Translations under genes and position numbers: made by a program
The notes under the pieces: model-generated
Seen by the model: only the letters and a program-made list of their open reading frames with translations
What the model was told of the DNA's origin: nothing
The model's database searches: none
Origin: Lachnospiraceae bacterium
GTDB lineage: Bacteria > Bacillota > Clostridia > Lachnospirales > Lachnospiraceae
DNA: 64,000 nucleotides
Assembly: GCA_015057035.1 (NCBI GenBank)
Contig: SVFC01000001.1
Coordinates: forward strand, 248,001 to 312,000
Direction of reading: 5' to 3'
Shown: positions 18,404 through 25,664 of the stretch, in pieces
Numbering within the stretch: position 1 is the stretch's first letter
How the letters are laid out: each line of letters opens with the position of its first letter

Positions 18404-19639
18404 ATGAGGATAAAAGAGCGACAATTAGAGTTCCTAGACTGGGAATTAGGAGTATTCTTTCATTTTGGAATCAGACCCTTTTATGATGGACATCAAGATT
18501 GGGATATGAGAGAAATGCCATTGGAGGCGTTCAATCCTGTACAATTGGACTGCAGACAATGGATTTCTACGGCGAAAGAAGGTGGTGCAAAATATGCCAT
18601 TTTGGTGTGTAAACATCATGATGGTTTTGCGAACTGGCCATCTGCATATACGGAATATTCTGTGAAAAACACCCCTTGGAAGAATGGAACGGGTGATGTT
18701 GTCAAGGAATTTACTGATGCATGCCGAGAATATGGATTAAAGGTTGGTTTGTATTATTCGCCAGCACAATTTGGATCTAAATTAACATCTGCGAAGGAAT
18801 ATGATGATTATTTTGTAAATCAAATCACGGAATTGTTATCAAATTACGGAAAAATCGATTATCTATGGTTTGATGGCTGCGGAAGTGAAGGGCATGAGTA
18901 TGATACAGTGCGTATTGTAGGTGAAATTCGCCGTTTACAGCCGGAAATACTGATTTTTAATATGTGGGACCCAGATGTTCGATGGGTTGGAAATGAAGCT
19001 GGAATCGCTCCAATGCCTAATCATAACGTGGTAAATGCATTGGATTTCTCTGTTTTAACGGATGAAAAGGTGAATCTAGAAGAAAAACTGTTCCTACCTG
19101 CTGAATGTGACTGTAGAATTCGCCAGGATAACTGGTTTTACAGTGATTTTGATGCAGAAACTCTAAAATCTGTGGATGAATTAATGGGGTTATATTATTA
19201 TTCTGTAGGCCGTGGTGCCAATTTGCTTATTAATATTGCTCCTGATAGAAGAGGGCTCCTTCCAGAAGGAGATGCACAGCGTTTTATTGAGTTTGGAAAG
19301 GAAATTCAGCGTATTTATGCTGCTAAAAAAGCTATTTTTCGTGATTTTAAGCGTGATTACGTACAAAATAACACATATTATGTAGAATTTCCTGAAATAA
19401 CCGTTGTAAATCACGTTATCTTAGAAGAATCTATGCATAATGCAGAACAAATTGAAGAATTTAGTGTTTATGCGTATCCATATCCAAAGGGAGAACGAAT
19501 TCTTATTTACAAAGGATTTACTGTTGGACATAAACATATCTGCAAGTTTCCAAATATATGCACACAACGTTTGGAAGTAGTGATTGAAAAAGAAATTGCT
19601 GCACATGAAATGAAAAACATTGAAGTTTTATTTGCTTAA
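18404..19639 (+). CDS. Alpha-L-fucosidase, GH29 family
   Basis: A 411-aa GH29 enzyme. The GH29 barrel is clear: WELGVFFHFGIRPFYD at the start, CKHHDGFANWPSAYTEYSV, and IDYLWFDGCG whose Asp is the predicted nucleophile. A C-terminal beta region (about 320-411) follows. There is no signal peptide, so it acts in the cytoplasm on imported fucosylated oligosaccharides, or on another substrate in this diverse family. ATG 18404 is chosen with GAGGGG upstream; TTG 18383 is the other option. It is the last + strand chromosomal gene before the provirus. Confidence 0.9.
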   Translation: MRIKERQLEFLDWELGVFFHFGIRPFYDGHQDWDMREMPLEAFNPVQLDCRQWISTAKEGGAKYAILVCKHHDGFANWPSAYTEYSVKNTPWKNGTGDVVKEFTDACREYGLKVGLYYSPAQFGSKLTSAKEYDDYFVNQITELLSNYGKIDYLWFDGCGSEGHEYDTVRIVGEIRRLQPEILIFNMWDPDVRWVGNEAGIAPMPNHNVVNALDFSVLTDEKVNLEEKLFLPAECDCRIRQDNWFYSDFDAETLKSVDELMGLYYYSVGRGANLLINIAPDRRGLLPEGDAQRFIEFGKEIQRIYAAKKAIFRDFKRDYVQNNTYYVEFPEITVVNHVILEESMHNAEQIEEFSVYAYPYPKGERILIYKGFTVGHKHICKFPNICTQRLEVVIEKEIAAHEMKNIEVLFA

Positions 19640-19710
19640 ACATGTATAAAGTTATGTGAAATTCTTGTTAAAACGCGAGGAATAGCACTGCTAAAAGACA
19701 GATGTATTTA
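19640..19710. other. Short chromosomal stretch left of the provirus
   Basis: Seventy-one bases between the fucosidase stop and the att core. No gene or terminator with a good T tract is seen. The last bases (TTTA before the core) supply both the outer end of the dif-like left arm and the stop codon of the truncated phage rep frame. Confidence 0.5.
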
Positions 19711-20577
19711 TTCGCTAAAGTCTAGATTATCTAGCCATTCCTTCCACTCTGGAAGTAAAGACCATTTATCTTTATTTCTTGAATCAAGAGAGCCATCTTT
19801 TTTATACTTTAATTCACAAATATCAAAATAAGTTCTAAGATAAGCAATAAAATCAACTACAGCATGATCACAGAGATACTGAAACATATCCCTGGCATAA
19901 TCCACATGTAATTCGAACTCGTAACGAACAGCATCGATTACTCCATCAGATTCAAAATCTTTATCATAGATACGCAACATTTTGCCAGTTTTACGTGAAC
20001 CTAAATAAAAAGTATTGCCAATATCTCTAGAAGTAGATGCGATCTGCATCTTACGAAATTTTGATCTAAAGTTGCCATTAAACCACCAGGTAATATAATG
20101 TGATGGTCTGAAAGTCTTTCCAAAATCATCAAAAGCAAGATCGATACGTGAACAATGGCAATGTCTTTCTTTCAGAAGCAGGAAAAGCTTCTGAACTGCA
20201 TCATCATCATCAATATTTAAATCAAATAAACCAAACAGCCATTCTAAACCATGAGAAGGAACAGAAACATTTACACCCATTTCAACAGTAGAATAACCTT
20301 CAGTATTGTATGAAATACGGCATTTGTCAGAAACTCCCAAATAACCAAGAACATTTTCATAATGGGAATATCCTGACATTATAAGAAAATCTTCCTGAAT
20401 TTTCTCGAATTCTGGGAAAAATTCGAAAAACAAATCCAGATCTGACTTTGAATCAATCAGATCATCATTATAATGTTCTGTTAAAGAACCACAATTATAA
20501 AACTTCTTCAATTCATGCCGATCAGGTTTAAACGTGAAAGCTAACCAGTCAAGCTTGAGCTTAATAATTTTGTCCAT
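19708..20577 (-). CDS. rep: Rolling-circle replication initiator Rep, truncated by integration
   Basis: A Rep_trans-type (PF02486-like) initiator, 289 aa in the integrated state. Family features are SRIDLAFDDFGK (acidic metal-binding motif), FYLGSRKTGKMLRIYDK and RYEFELHVDYARD. It should nick the phage origin and start rolling-circle synthesis, like M13 pII. The last codons (LDFSE) lie in the att core, and the stop TAA is supplied by host DNA. In the circular genome the frame continues without a stop into 26286-25942, giving 403 aa, near M13 pII's 410. ATG 20577 follows AGGT; a frame to 20703 runs through the promoter. Confidence 0.9.
   Translation of the reverse strand: MDKIIKLKLDWLAFTFKPDRHELKKFYNCGSLTEHYNDDLIDSKSDLDLFFEFFPEFEKIQEDFLIMSGYSHYENVLGYLGVSDKCRISYNTEGYSTVEMGVNVSVPSHGLEWLFGLFDLNIDDDDAVQKLFLLLKERHCHCSRIDLAFDDFGKTFRPSHYITWWFNGNFRSKFRKMQIASTSRDIGNTFYLGSRKTGKMLRIYDKDFESDGVIDAVRYEFELHVDYARDMFQYLCDHAVVDFIAYLRTYFDICELKYKKDGSLDSRNKDKWSLLPEWKEWLDNLDFSE
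19709..19725. other. attL (hybrid Xer site) of the provirus
   Basis: TATTCGCTAAA (19709-19719) and centre GTCTAG (19720-19725), followed on the phage side by ATTATCTAGCC, which does not match a Xer arm. TTCGCTAAAGTCTAG (19711-19725) is repeated exactly at 26287-26301. The core is inside the phage rep coding frame. Confidence 0.85.
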
Positions 20578-21031
20578 AAGTAACCTACCTTTTATATTTT
20601 CCCTGGGAGAGAGTGGGAAGCAGCTGCAAACCAACCCAAGCCACTTCCAAAAAGATCTCTCTAAAGAGAATATAAAACACCTGGAAAAGAATGTCAAGTA
20701 CAAATTTAGACACCTACTCGGGTATTACTAAGCCCGAGTAGGCATTAAATACTTATAATACATCAAAATAAAAGGGTGGAAGTTATGGATAACTCACTTG
20801 CTGCTATGCATAACCTATGCATTTCCTTATGCATAATTTATTGAAAAATAAATTTCCAACAAATTACACACAAGGAACTACACAGGTTATACACAGCTGC
20901 AAAAGGCTGTGAGTTACCCACAAATTCCACTCCTTCGGAGAAGATTAAGAGATACCGTATTTCATACCTGGATAAAAAAAAGAAGCCTGGAACTGCTGCA
21001 GCTGCAGTCAGTTCTCCAGGCCTTCTTTTTT
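20578..21031. other. Phage intergenic region 1: rep promoter and candidate replication origin
   Basis: No gene. It holds the rep promoter, a perfect 10-bp hairpin CCTACTCGGG / CCCGAGTAGG (20713-20742), three ATGCAT-centred repeats (about 20805-20852), inverted segments around GTGAGTTA (about 20790 and 20908), a small CTCCTTCGGAG hairpin and a terminator at the far end. In rolling-circle elements the double-strand origin commonly lies just upstream of or within rep and uses a hairpin with a nick site in its loop, so the 20713 hairpin is the best candidate. Confidence 0.6.
20669..20697 (-). promoter_or_regulatory. Promoter of phage rep
   Basis: On the - strand TTGACA (20697-20692) and TATATT (20674-20669) are 17 bp apart, a near-consensus housekeeping promoter. 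Just downstream an inverted repeat (TCTCTTTAGAGAGA, about 20656-20669) covers the start site and could be an operator, perhaps for the phage XRE protein. Confidence 0.85.
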
Positions 21032-21034
21032 TTA
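20974..21034 (-). terminator. Strong terminator at the end of the phage structural genes
   Basis: A stem of about 22 bp with small bulges: AAAAAAAAGAAGCCTGG...CCAGGCCTTCTTTTTTTT around a CTGCAGCTGCAG loop. It follows the pVI-like gene on - and runs into an eight-T tract. Confidence 0.9.
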
Positions 21035-21304
21035 TTCTATTCCTAATACAGGAATCTTCTTCAAAATGAAAATAATCAAATCCCAGATCTTATCGGCATT
21101 AGCAATAGCAATAACAACTGGTACCAGGAAGCAAACAACATCCCAGTTAAGAAAAATACCTAAAACATCAACAGATCCTAACATAATACCTACAAATTCA
21201 TCAATTATAGCCTGAATTTCGGCAGGTAAATCAGGAAGTGCAATTGGACTAAATACAAACTCTAAAAGGGCTAAAATAGCCGTTAAAATCGCTTCTATAA
21301 TCAT
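21032..21304 (-). CDS. pVI-like phage membrane protein
   Basis: A 90-aa protein with two to three hydrophobic segments (MIIEAILTAILALLEFVFSPIAL; FLNWDVVCFLVPVVIAIANA; LIIFILKKIPVLG). Filamentous phages encode a small multi-helix end-cap protein (pVI in M13) directly after the adsorption protein, exactly this place. The start ATG overlaps the previous stop as ATGA, with GGAG upstream; a longer frame from 21352 is less likely. Assignment rests on order and hydropathy, not sequence identity. Confidence 0.75.
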   Translation of the reverse strand: MIIEAILTAILALLEFVFSPIALPDLPAEIQAIIDEFVGIMLGSVDVLGIFLNWDVVCFLVPVVIAIANADKIWDLIIFILKKIPVLGIE

Positions 21305-22944
21305 TGTGCCATCATCTCCTGTAATTTGTTCTGTCCAAGATGGATAACCCATCCAATCATCATAATACTTGTAACAAAATGTATCATTTCCTGTAGACCT
21401 TCGAAGTAGTGAGACATGTTAAGATTAACATCCTGTGGCTCTGCCAGGCAATAATCAGATCCTTGGAAATTAATATAGATTCCAGGGAAAGTTAAATAAG
21501 CTTCCTGTGGTTCTGAAGTAAGTATTTTATTCAGAAAATCGATTAAAATATCAATCGGCGTATATAACAAACCAAGCTTAGCTTCAAAGAACTGAAGCAG
21601 CCTATCAAACCATTGTTGCCAGAATCCATCAGATGGAACAAATAAACCTAATAGACCTTCAAGAAGAACTTCAGGAAGTGATTTAACAGCACCTTCCAGG
21701 CTTTGGAACTTTTCAATATACACTTTTTCTACAGCTTCACCTGTAGCAATAGTAGTATCAGTAGCAGTATCGACAGGAACAACACCAACTGCATCCATAA
21801 GCTCTTGCCAGGTAATTTCACCATTATAATATTTATCCAATAATGTATCTGAAGGAATAGGAATAGAAACATTACCTACAATAGCACCTTCATCATCAAT
21901 ATCACGCCCTGGAGTTAAAATATCAATTGTACCAGCACCAACTGCAGAAGCTGCATCATCTTCCAAACCAATAACAACATCAGAACCTAGATCTATATCA
22001 ATATTCAAATCGAATTGACCAAGAGTAACAGTATTACCATAATCAATGACACCAGGCTCATCTACAGTAGGAGATTTCCAAATCTCGTTGAAATTATATG
22101 GTATACCATTAATCCAAACCGCAAGAACATCACATTTAGCATTATCAAGAATACCATAAGAAGATGAAGTACCAGTTAACCAGGAAGAATTATAAGCGCG
22201 ATACTGAAAATAATATAAACTATTTACACTAAAAGAACCACTACTAAAAGCACAACTCAAACCATCATTAACACGTCTAAAACGATAATCAGAAATAGAA
22301 GCAGGATCAATATCCGTATAAGTTAAAACAGTATCACCATCTGAATCAAAATATTTAGTTACAATACCACTACCACCATAATCAAAAGCGACAGAATAAA
22401 TATTGTTTACAAAAGTAGTAAGTTTACTATTCGAAGCTGAAACACCGTACTCAGCAGCTAAATATTTTTTAAAAGCAGTTTTATTATCTGCAGTTAATAC
22501 AGGAATATCATCCACTGGAAAATAAACCTGTTCCTGAACAACAACATCAGCATAACCAACAAAAGACTGCCAAACGGATTCAGGAAGGACAAGAGCATCA
22601 CCACCAGTAGTAACATAGTCAACAATATTAGTAAACAGATCTAAAATGTTTTCCCATATATCAGCATTAGCAGATCCTGCTGCAATAGCTTTTTCATAAC
22701 CTTCTGAAGCATGATCTACAATTGCCTGGTGACGATCTTCGTCAGATAATGAAGTTGGAAATACAATAACTAAGCCAATAGAAGCAAATAATGATTCAAT
22801 CAAAGTCCAGGCTGTAGGAGCAACAACTGGAATTGCTGCAGCATATACTCTAGATACCCCGTTTGTGAATAAAAGAGAAAATATCAGACACAACACGATA
22901 AAGGAACGAGAAAACCAATGCAAAAAGTATTGCGAACGAGACAT
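21301..22944 (-). CDS. pIII-like adsorption/minor coat protein
   Basis: A 547-aa protein with a Sec signal peptide (RSQYFLHWFSRSFIVLCLIFSLLF ... VYAAA in pieces), a long acidic, low-Cys external part and a C-terminal membrane helix (MIHFVTSIMMIGWVIHLG) before a short polar tail. Inovirus pIII has this plan: exported N-terminal domains bind the receptor and a C-terminal anchor holds it in the membrane and then the virion tip. I use ATG 22944 with GGGGG upstream. It overlaps the previous gene by about 95 bases. The receptor is unknown, and no family was recognised. Confidence 0.78.
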   Translation of the reverse strand: MSRSQYFLHWFSRSFIVLCLIFSLLFTNGVSRVYAAAIPVVAPTAWTLIESLFASIGLVIVFPTSLSDEDRHQAIVDHASEGYEKAIAAGSANADIWENILDLFTNIVDYVTTGGDALVLPESVWQSFVGYADVVVQEQVYFPVDDIPVLTADNKTAFKKYLAAEYGVSASNSKLTTFVNNIYSVAFDYGGSGIVTKYFDSDGDTVLTYTDIDPASISDYRFRRVNDGLSCAFSSGSFSVNSLYYFQYRAYNSSWLTGTSSSYGILDNAKCDVLAVWINGIPYNFNEIWKSPTVDEPGVIDYGNTVTLGQFDLNIDIDLGSDVVIGLEDDAASAVGAGTIDILTPGRDIDDEGAIVGNVSIPIPSDTLLDKYYNGEITWQELMDAVGVVPVDTATDTTIATGEAVEKVYIEKFQSLEGAVKSLPEVLLEGLLGLFVPSDGFWQQWFDRLLQFFEAKLGLLYTPIDILIDFLNKILTSEPQEAYLTFPGIYINFQGSDYCLAEPQDVNLNMSHYFEGLQEMIHFVTSIMMIGWVIHLGQNKLQEMMAQ

Positions 22945-23392
22945 AATTAACACCCCCTTCCCGTAAATCAGAATACTGACCAAAAGAAGCATAACAAATA
23001 CCAGGAACAGTTACATCTGAAGTAGTACCATATTCCAGGGAAAAACCATCAAAATATAAATAAGGATATTCTGCAGCAACAATATTATCATCCTGAAGCT
23101 GCAGATCATAAATTAGAACACAATGCTGAACACCTTCAGAATCGATTTGACAATACGCAATATAATCAGAATATCCCTGGTTCTGAAGAACACCATTAAA
23201 ATATTTTATCCATTCTGAAGGTAAGACAGTATAAGATCCTGATTCTGGAAGAGATAGAAGAGCAGTAGTATTGTTCCCAGGAACAGAACTATATACCAAA
23301 AATTCTTGATCAAGGCACGGATGCAAACCATGATCCATTTTAAAAATCGAATAATTTTCTTTGTAAAATTGATTGGAGACATTGTAACCCAC
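22850..23392 (-). CDS. Phage membrane protein, 180 aa, start frame uncertain
   Basis: The frame has a polar part (VLQNQGYSDYIAYCQIDSEG ... YGTTSDVTVPGICYASFGQY) and a C-terminal helix (YVSFAILFALVFSFLYRVV). It lacks a signal peptide from its GTG start at 23392. A second frame (ATG 23394 to 23206) over the same DNA codes 62 aa with a basic start and a strong helix NFWYIVLFLGTILLLFYLF, exactly the signal-anchor that this protein lacks. Either the two frames are joined by a frameshift near 23210-23270, or two overlapping genes exist. A minor coat or assembly role is inferred from position. Confidence 0.6.
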   Translation of the reverse strand: MGYNVSNQFYKENYSIFKMDHGLHPCLDQEFLVYSSVPGNNTTALLSLPESGSYTVLPSEWIKYFNGVLQNQGYSDYIAYCQIDSEGVQHCVLIYDLQLQDDNIVAAEYPYLYFDGFSLEYGTTSDVTVPGICYASFGQYSDLREGGVNYVSFAILFALVFSFLYRVVSDIFSFIHKRGI

Positions 23393-23394
23393 AT
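23206..23394 (-). CDS. Overlapping 62-aa frame with signal-anchor helix
   Basis: MWVTMSPINFTKKIIRF starts a basic amphipathic stretch followed by a 19-residue hydrophobic helix and a short tail. ATG 23394 follows a GGGGG site. It shares DNA with the 180-aa frame. It may be a separate small membrane protein, or the true N-terminus of the 180-aa product if translation shifts frame. Confidence 0.45.
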   Translation of the reverse strand: MWVTMSPINFTKKIIRFLKWIMVCIRALIKNFWYIVLFLGTILLLFYLFQNQDLILSYLQNG

Positions 23395-23403
23395 CAGAAC
23401 CCC

Positions 23404-23541
23404 CTAAATTTTAAACTCTAATTTGCCACCAAAAGCAGCTTTAAACAACATAGATAAAATAAGATTACCAATTCCAAACGCAACAGCAAAAGGAATTGCT
23501 GCAGTAGCAACCATAATATATAATTCAATAGCTAATTTCAT
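23404..23541 (-). CDS. 45-aa phage coat-like membrane peptide
   Basis: A short gene starting ATG 23541 that overlaps the Zot stop as ATGA. It encodes MKLAIELYIMVATAAI..., one hydrophobic helix and a basic end with KAAFGGKLEFKI. Size, helix and C-terminal lysines resemble the small end-cap coat proteins (pVII/pIX, 32-33 aa in M13), and the tail GGKLEFKI echoes the major coat's KKGKLKI. Translational coupling to the ATPase gene supports it. Confidence 0.7.
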   Translation of the reverse strand: MKLAIELYIMVATAAIPFAVAFGIGNLILSMLFKAAFGGKLEFKI

Positions 23542-24398
23542 TGTATAGCACGTCCTTTCCATTCCTTCGAATAACGTTTCATTTTTGCATATGTATCATA
23601 TGAATCATAAAGCTTAGGAGAGTGAAACCAAATAAACTTCTTTACAGATTCAGTAACTAATTTACCATCTTCTTCAGAACTCTTATCACCATCAATAAGT
23701 GTATTAATCTGAATGCATCTGAAATAGTTCTGACAAAGAACAACATTTCTAATTTGTTCTCTAAGTGGCTTAGCCATACGACCATATACTTGCGTAGTGC
23801 CAACAATATGTTTACGCTGCTTACGCTGCTGTGAAACTTCAATCATGACTTCGATAGGAATATTTTTACTTTCAAGAGAATTGAATTCAAGATGAATTTC
23901 ATCAATATCATAAAGAATACCATACTCACCATTACTAAGCAGCTTAATACAATCAAGACCATCATACTCACATACAAGTGGAAGAGTGTAACCAGGATTC
24001 TTTTCATAATCAGTTACAATACAATGACTCACTCCATCAGAAGTAGTATACATAACTACAGTTCTTAAACGTTTACCTGTAACATTAGATACATAACGTA
24101 TAATAGTTCTTTCAATATTTTGAAATGTAACAGTTTTGATTTCATATACACAATTAATAGGCAAAGTCTTAATAAAAGTATTCGTACATAATACAGCTTT
24201 TGGATAATCGTGCATTACTTTTTGTATATATTGAACTGCAGAGATTGTTTTACCAGATCCTTGAGAACCACTAAAAATAAGCAGTCCTTCAAGATGAAAA
24301 TAATCAGGATGTTCATGATTAAATCTGATATTGTAAGCAGCTACATCAATTATATTTTTTGGATTCAAAGATCCGTCTAAATAGTGATTAACAGACAT
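23538..24398 (-). CDS. Zot/pI-like phage assembly ATPase
   Basis: A 286-aa P-loop ATPase. Walker A is FSGSQGSGKT (residues 42-51); a Walker-B-like acidic strand is YGILYDIDEIHLEF; SQQRKQRKHIVGTTQVYGRM is the RecA-type sensor strand of the Zot/FtsK-HerA group. pI/Zot drives extrusion of filamentous phage through the inner membrane and is the marker gene of inoviruses. Unlike M13 pI, no clear transmembrane segment is present in the C-terminal part, so it may be recruited by another membrane protein; the host probably has a single membrane. Confidence 0.85.
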   Translation of the reverse strand: MSVNHYLDGSLNPKNIIDVAAYNIRFNHEHPDYFHLEGLLIFSGSQGSGKTISAVQYIQKVMHDYPKAVLCTNTFIKTLPINCVYEIKTVTFQNIERTIIRYVSNVTGKRLRTVVMYTTSDGVSHCIVTDYEKNPGYTLPLVCEYDGLDCIKLLSNGEYGILYDIDEIHLEFNSLESKNIPIEVMIEVSQQRKQRKHIVGTTQVYGRMAKPLREQIRNVVLCQNYFRCIQINTLIDGDKSSEEDGKLVTESVKKFIWFHSPKLYDSYDTYAKMKRYSKEWKGRAIQ

Positions 24399-24412
24399 AA
24401 CACCAACTTTCT

Positions 24413-24447
24413 AAAAAAAGGTGGTTCTAGTGAACCACCCTTTTTTA
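24413..24447 (-). terminator. Terminator between coat gene and Zot gene
   Basis: On - GGTGGTTC / GAACCACC with a four-base loop follows the coat gene and runs into seven Ts. M13 has a terminator at this same place, after gene VIII, which allows coat protein to be made in large excess. Confidence 0.9.
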
Positions 24448-24450
24448 ACA

Positions 24451-24711
24451 CTAGATTTTCAATTTACCCTTTTTGAATGCAGTCATCAGAGCACCAATTG
24501 CTTTTCTTACGCCCCACCAGAAGAACACAAGACCAAGACAAGCAGCCATAACACCAGCTAAAATAGCTACAATAGTTGTTACATTAATTTGAGCAGTAAA
24601 TGCATCAACTAATGGCTGCCAATCTTCAGGAGAGACAGGATCTACAGCTTCAGTAAGAAGATAAACTGCAGAAAGAAGCATTGCATGCAACTTTGTTAAT
24701 AACATAGGCAT
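24451..24711 (-). CDS. Major coat protein, pVIII-like
   Basis: An 86-aa precursor with the pVIII plan: a leader helix (MLLTKLHAMLLSAVYLLTEA), an acidic N-terminal mature part (VDPVSPEDWQPLVDAF), a membrane helix (TTIVAILAGVMAACLGLVFFWW) and a basic C-terminus (KAIGALMTAFKKGKLKI) that would face the ssDNA. TAAGGAGGT gives a very strong ribosome site. A terminator follows. The M13 pVIII precursor is 73 aa. The function is inferred from this plan; no sequence identity to known coats is claimed. Confidence 0.85.
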   Translation of the reverse strand: MPMLLTKLHAMLLSAVYLLTEAVDPVSPEDWQPLVDAFTAQINVTTIVAILAGVMAACLGLVFFWWGVRKAIGALMTAFKKGKLKI

Positions 24712-24995
24712 AAAAAAGTACCTCCTTAAAAAATATTACATAACAGCATAAATTGCTGGCATGTTTAACCTACAAGCGCGCGCAATGTCAAACGTCATAC
24801 AATAAAATATATTAGTTTAAAAAGGGAACTAATATATTTTAGGTATGACAGACATTGCAAGCAGCGCGCTCCCTACTCGCAAAAACAGCGAGACCCTTTC
24901 CGGTTCGACCAAGAACAGGTCGAACGCCCCCTAGCCGGGCTACCGGTCTGAACACTTCGTGTTCAGGTAAATTCGCAAGTGATATATAACAAATC
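24712..24995. other. Phage intergenic region 2: array of hairpins
   Basis: No convincing gene. Besides the 96-base hairpin it has CAGCA/TGCTG (24744-24758), CTCGC/GCGAG (24876-24892), GTTCGACC/GGTCGAAC (24903-24925) and CTGAACAC/GTGTTCAG (24948-24966). Base composition is more GC-rich than the coding parts. The M13 intergenic region likewise carries a row of hairpins: one for packaging, two for minus-strand priming and two for the plus origin. Here it could act as packaging signal and single-strand origin. Confidence 0.7.
24775..24870. repeat. Large phage hairpin (candidate packaging signal/origin)
   Basis: AGCGCGC pairs with GCGCGCT, GCAATGTC with GACATTGC, GTCATAC with GTATGAC and TAAAATATATTAGTT with AACTAATATATTTTA. 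Together they make one 96-base stem with three small bulges and a nine-base loop. It lies between the coat gene and the pV-like gene. Confidence 0.85.
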
Positions 24996-25256
24996 CTATT
25001 TCTTTTCATCCAATAAAACAAATTTTGTTAAAACTGGATTATCTTTGTAACCGTTTTCAAAAGTAGCATCATAATAAGATTCTAGCTGTAAAGGACTAGT
25101 AATCTTTGCAGATGTTAACCATTCGCGAAAACACTTACTTCCAGTACCAGCATTTGGATCTAAAGGTGCAACAAAAGAAACATGTGTACCAGAGACCTTT
25201 TTACCAACATAGTTGATATACTCCACAGGTTCAATTCCAATTAATTTTACTCTCAT
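24996..25256 (-). CDS. pV-like putative ssDNA-binding protein
   Basis: An 86-aa protein (MRVKLIGIEPVEYINYVGK...KFVLLDEKK) with short beta-strand-like stretches and no helix or membrane part, the size of M13 pV (87 aa), which coats plus-strand ssDNA. A strong AAGGAGGA site precedes ATG 25256. Its order after rep and before the coat gene fits pV. I recognise no family motif, so the role is by size and position. Confidence 0.6.
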   Translation of the reverse strand: MRVKLIGIEPVEYINYVGKKVSGTHVSFVAPLDPNAGTGSKCFREWLTSAKITSPLQLESYYDATFENGYKDNPVLTKFVLLDEKK

Positions 25257-25381
25257 ATAAAATCCTCCTTAAAAAATATATTTATATATAAATAATTTAT
25301 ATATCAGGGAAAAGGGGAGTAGTAGGAGCTAATCTCCCCACCCATCCATATAAGATGAGCCAAATAAAATTTCTAAATGAA
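25257..25381 (-). terminator. Phage spacer with terminator-like hairpin
   Basis: On - CATCTTATATGG... leads to GGGGAG (25339-25334) and CTCCCC (25319-25314) followed by TTTTCCC, a weak terminator after the XRE gene. Then comes an AT-rich stretch (TATATAAATTATTTATATA) that may include a promoter for the pV-like and structural genes. Confidence 0.5.
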
Positions 25382-25654
25382 TCACCAAAATTTAGGCTTA
25401 TTTTCACCAGGAGCGAAAGAAAAACCAACTACAGGAATATCTTTTTGAACCAAGAAAAAAATTTCTTCAAAACCACAGTCAAAATAAGAACAAATCTGAG
25501 CAGCAATAAGGGCAGATGGATTATATTTCAAAGTTTCAATAGAAGAAATAGTATTTCGTGAGACACCTATAGCTTCAGCCAGTTCTGATTGAGTAACACC
25601 TTTTAATTCACGCCATTCAGCAATATTATTTTCTAATGTATATTGTAAAGCCAT
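25382..25654 (-). CDS. XRE-family phage transcriptional regulator
   Basis: A 90-aa helix-turn-helix protein: WRELKGVTQSELAEAIGVSRNTISSIETLKYNPSALIAAQICSYF, cited in part, is the Cro/CI-type domain. It is the only clear regulator of the phage and probably represses rep or structural genes; an inverted repeat at the rep start site is a candidate operator. It follows the Zn-ribbon gene after 10 bp. Confidence 0.9.
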   Translation of the reverse strand: MALQYTLENNIAEWRELKGVTQSELAEAIGVSRNTISSIETLKYNPSALIAAQICSYFDCGFEEIFFLVQKDIPVVGFSFAPGENKPKFW

Positions 25655-25664
25655 ATAAACACCC

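Noticed and set aside
20805-20852. CRISPR-like repeats (ATGCAT)
   Set aside because: The repeats are six bases, closely spaced and without spacers of constant length; more like origin iterons.
24839-25021. 60-aa minus frame in the hairpin region
   Set aside because: It runs through the hairpin array, has no ribosome site and overlaps the start of no coupled gene; its Cys/Arg-rich sequence reflects the GC-rich stems.
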